Assembly: GCF_002234535.1 (NCBI RefSeq)
Contig: NZ_CP022521.1
Span: forward strand, 124,001 to 188,000
Length of the DNA: 64,000 nt
DNA from: Actinoalloteichus hoggarensis
Lineage (GTDB): Bacteria; Actinomycetota; Actinomycetes; Mycobacteriales; Pseudonocardiaceae
Reading direction: 5' to 3'
Shown: piece after piece, positions 63,561-64,000 of the stretch
Layout: every line of letters starts with the position of its first letter
Position numbering within the stretch: the stretch's first letter is position 1
Notes under the pieces: generated by a model
Told to the model about the DNA's origin: nothing
The model's input: the letters and a program-made list of their open reading frames with translations, nothing else
The model's database searches: none
Position numbers and translations under genes: made by a program

Positions 63561-64000
63561 TCAGGTGAAGCCGAGACGGGCGAGCGGCTCGACGAGTTCG
63601 CGTTCCTCATAGGACAGGTGCGACAGCAGCGTGTCGGTCAACAGGTCGACACCGGCTCGCAGTCCCTTCATCCCGTTCGTCGGATCGGCGACGAAGGCGA
63701 CGAGCGCCCGGTCCAGCCCTTCCAGCACCTCGTGGATGACGTGGTGCTCCTCCTTCAGTCGGTCGAGGACCGGGGCGAGCCGGGGGTCCGCCTTCCGTAG
63801 ATGAGGAAACAGGCTCACGTCCTCGATGGTGTGGTGCGTGGTGACCACTCGGCAGTACGTCTCGCAGTAGACGCCGAGGGTCCAGTTGTTCTGCCGCATC
63901 GTCATCGTGTTGATGTGCGACCGGGCGCTGCCCGCGTCCAGGGTGCCTGCCGCGACCTGCTCGACGAGGTCGCGGACCTGGGCGAGCTCCTGCCGCAGGT
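63561..64000 (-). CDS. Hemerythrin HHE domain protein (5' end missing)
   Basis: The C-terminal 146 or so residues of a hemerythrin-domain protein; the gene runs past the right edge. The iron ligands appear as TTHHTIEDVSLFPHL (H...E), EEHHVIHEVLEGLDRAL and HLSYEERELVEPL, a four-helix bundle with a di-iron site. Such proteins carry or sense oxygen, nitric oxide or iron in the cytoplasm. The frame continues upstream without a stop from 63905 to the window edge (LRQELAQVRDLVEQVAAGTL), so an ATG at 63905 is not the start. Confidence 0.88.
   Translation of the reverse strand, partial: LRQELAQVRDLVEQVAAGTLDAGSARSHINTMTMRQNNWTLGVYCETYCRVVTTHHTIEDVSLFPHLRKADPRLAPVLDRLKEEHHVIHEVLEGLDRALVAFVADPTNGMKGLRAGVDLLTDTLLSHLSYEERELVEPLARLGFT

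Overview
The window is about 64 kb of high-GC actinobacterial chromosome, most probably from the Pseudonocardiaceae. The evidence is the galactofuranan genes (glf, glfT1, glfT2), a bacterial proteasome activator, F420-type LLM oxidoreductase, a tadA/tyrA/pat neighbourhood resembling Mycobacterium tuberculosis gene order, and many TANNNT boxes set 5-8 bases before GTG/ATG starts, the usual actinobacterial leaderless design. There is no mycolate-specific gene, which fits a relative outside the Mycobacteriales. Actinoalloteichus or a close relative is a guess, not a demonstration.

Layout. 1-5.7 kb: 3' end of a CydC-type ABC exporter, a GAF sensor kinase, a convergent NarL-type regulator, an Hsp20 chaperone behind a HAIR-like (HspR) element, and a macro-domain protein. 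5.8-9.7 kb: pheA, a histidine phosphatase, a zincin and a septum-formation-domain membrane protein. 9.9-12.4 kb: a set resembling E. coli yjfM-yjfC-yjfL (small membrane protein, glutathionylspermidine-synthase-like ATP-grasp enzyme, DUF350 protein). 12.6-16.5 kb: an HhH-type endonuclease-like protein, an XRE-cupin regulator, an LLM oxidoreductase, a 43-residue membrane peptide and a HAD phosphatase.

16.6-40.6 kb is the core: genes for building and exporting cell-wall arabinogalactan. A GalE-like epimerase, DUF2304 protein, PpgS-like glycosyltransferase, lipid flippase, GT2 enzyme and DUF6541 membrane protein (compare M. tuberculosis Rv3630-Rv3634 and Rv3779) probably make and attach an amino-sugar decoration. 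glf and glfT2 form one operon. glfT1, wzt and wzm run on the other strand, with bpa, an aminotransferase-V-like protein and a quinone oxidoreductase beside them, in the order of Rv3777-Rv3783. A TetR-NmrA divergent pair with two matching operators sits between the two halves.

40.7-54.4 kb holds secreted enzymes (M28 peptidase, endonuclease/exonuclease/phosphatase-family protein, M23 peptidase, alpha/beta hydrolase), a MarR regulator, a cysteine-free HesB-like protein, an aromatic aminotransferase, a dienelactone-hydrolase-like protein without its nucleophile, and an acetoacetyl-CoA synthetase. 54.4-64 kb has tRNA genes, a thioester-domain adhesin with a sortase signal, an MT0933-type antitoxin-like peptide, a decayed gene, tyrA, the tadA pair, CsbD, an ECF sigma factor and a partial hemerythrin. 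All four tRNAs in the window are Ser (three) or Arg (one).

No phage, insertion sequence, CRISPR array or biosynthetic cluster was seen. The most unusual items are the enzyme homologues that lost key residues, a flippase with a repeat-expanded linker, several kilobase-scale gene-free stretches, and a gene split across reading frames next to tyrA. I do not see a complete undescribed system, only several leads.
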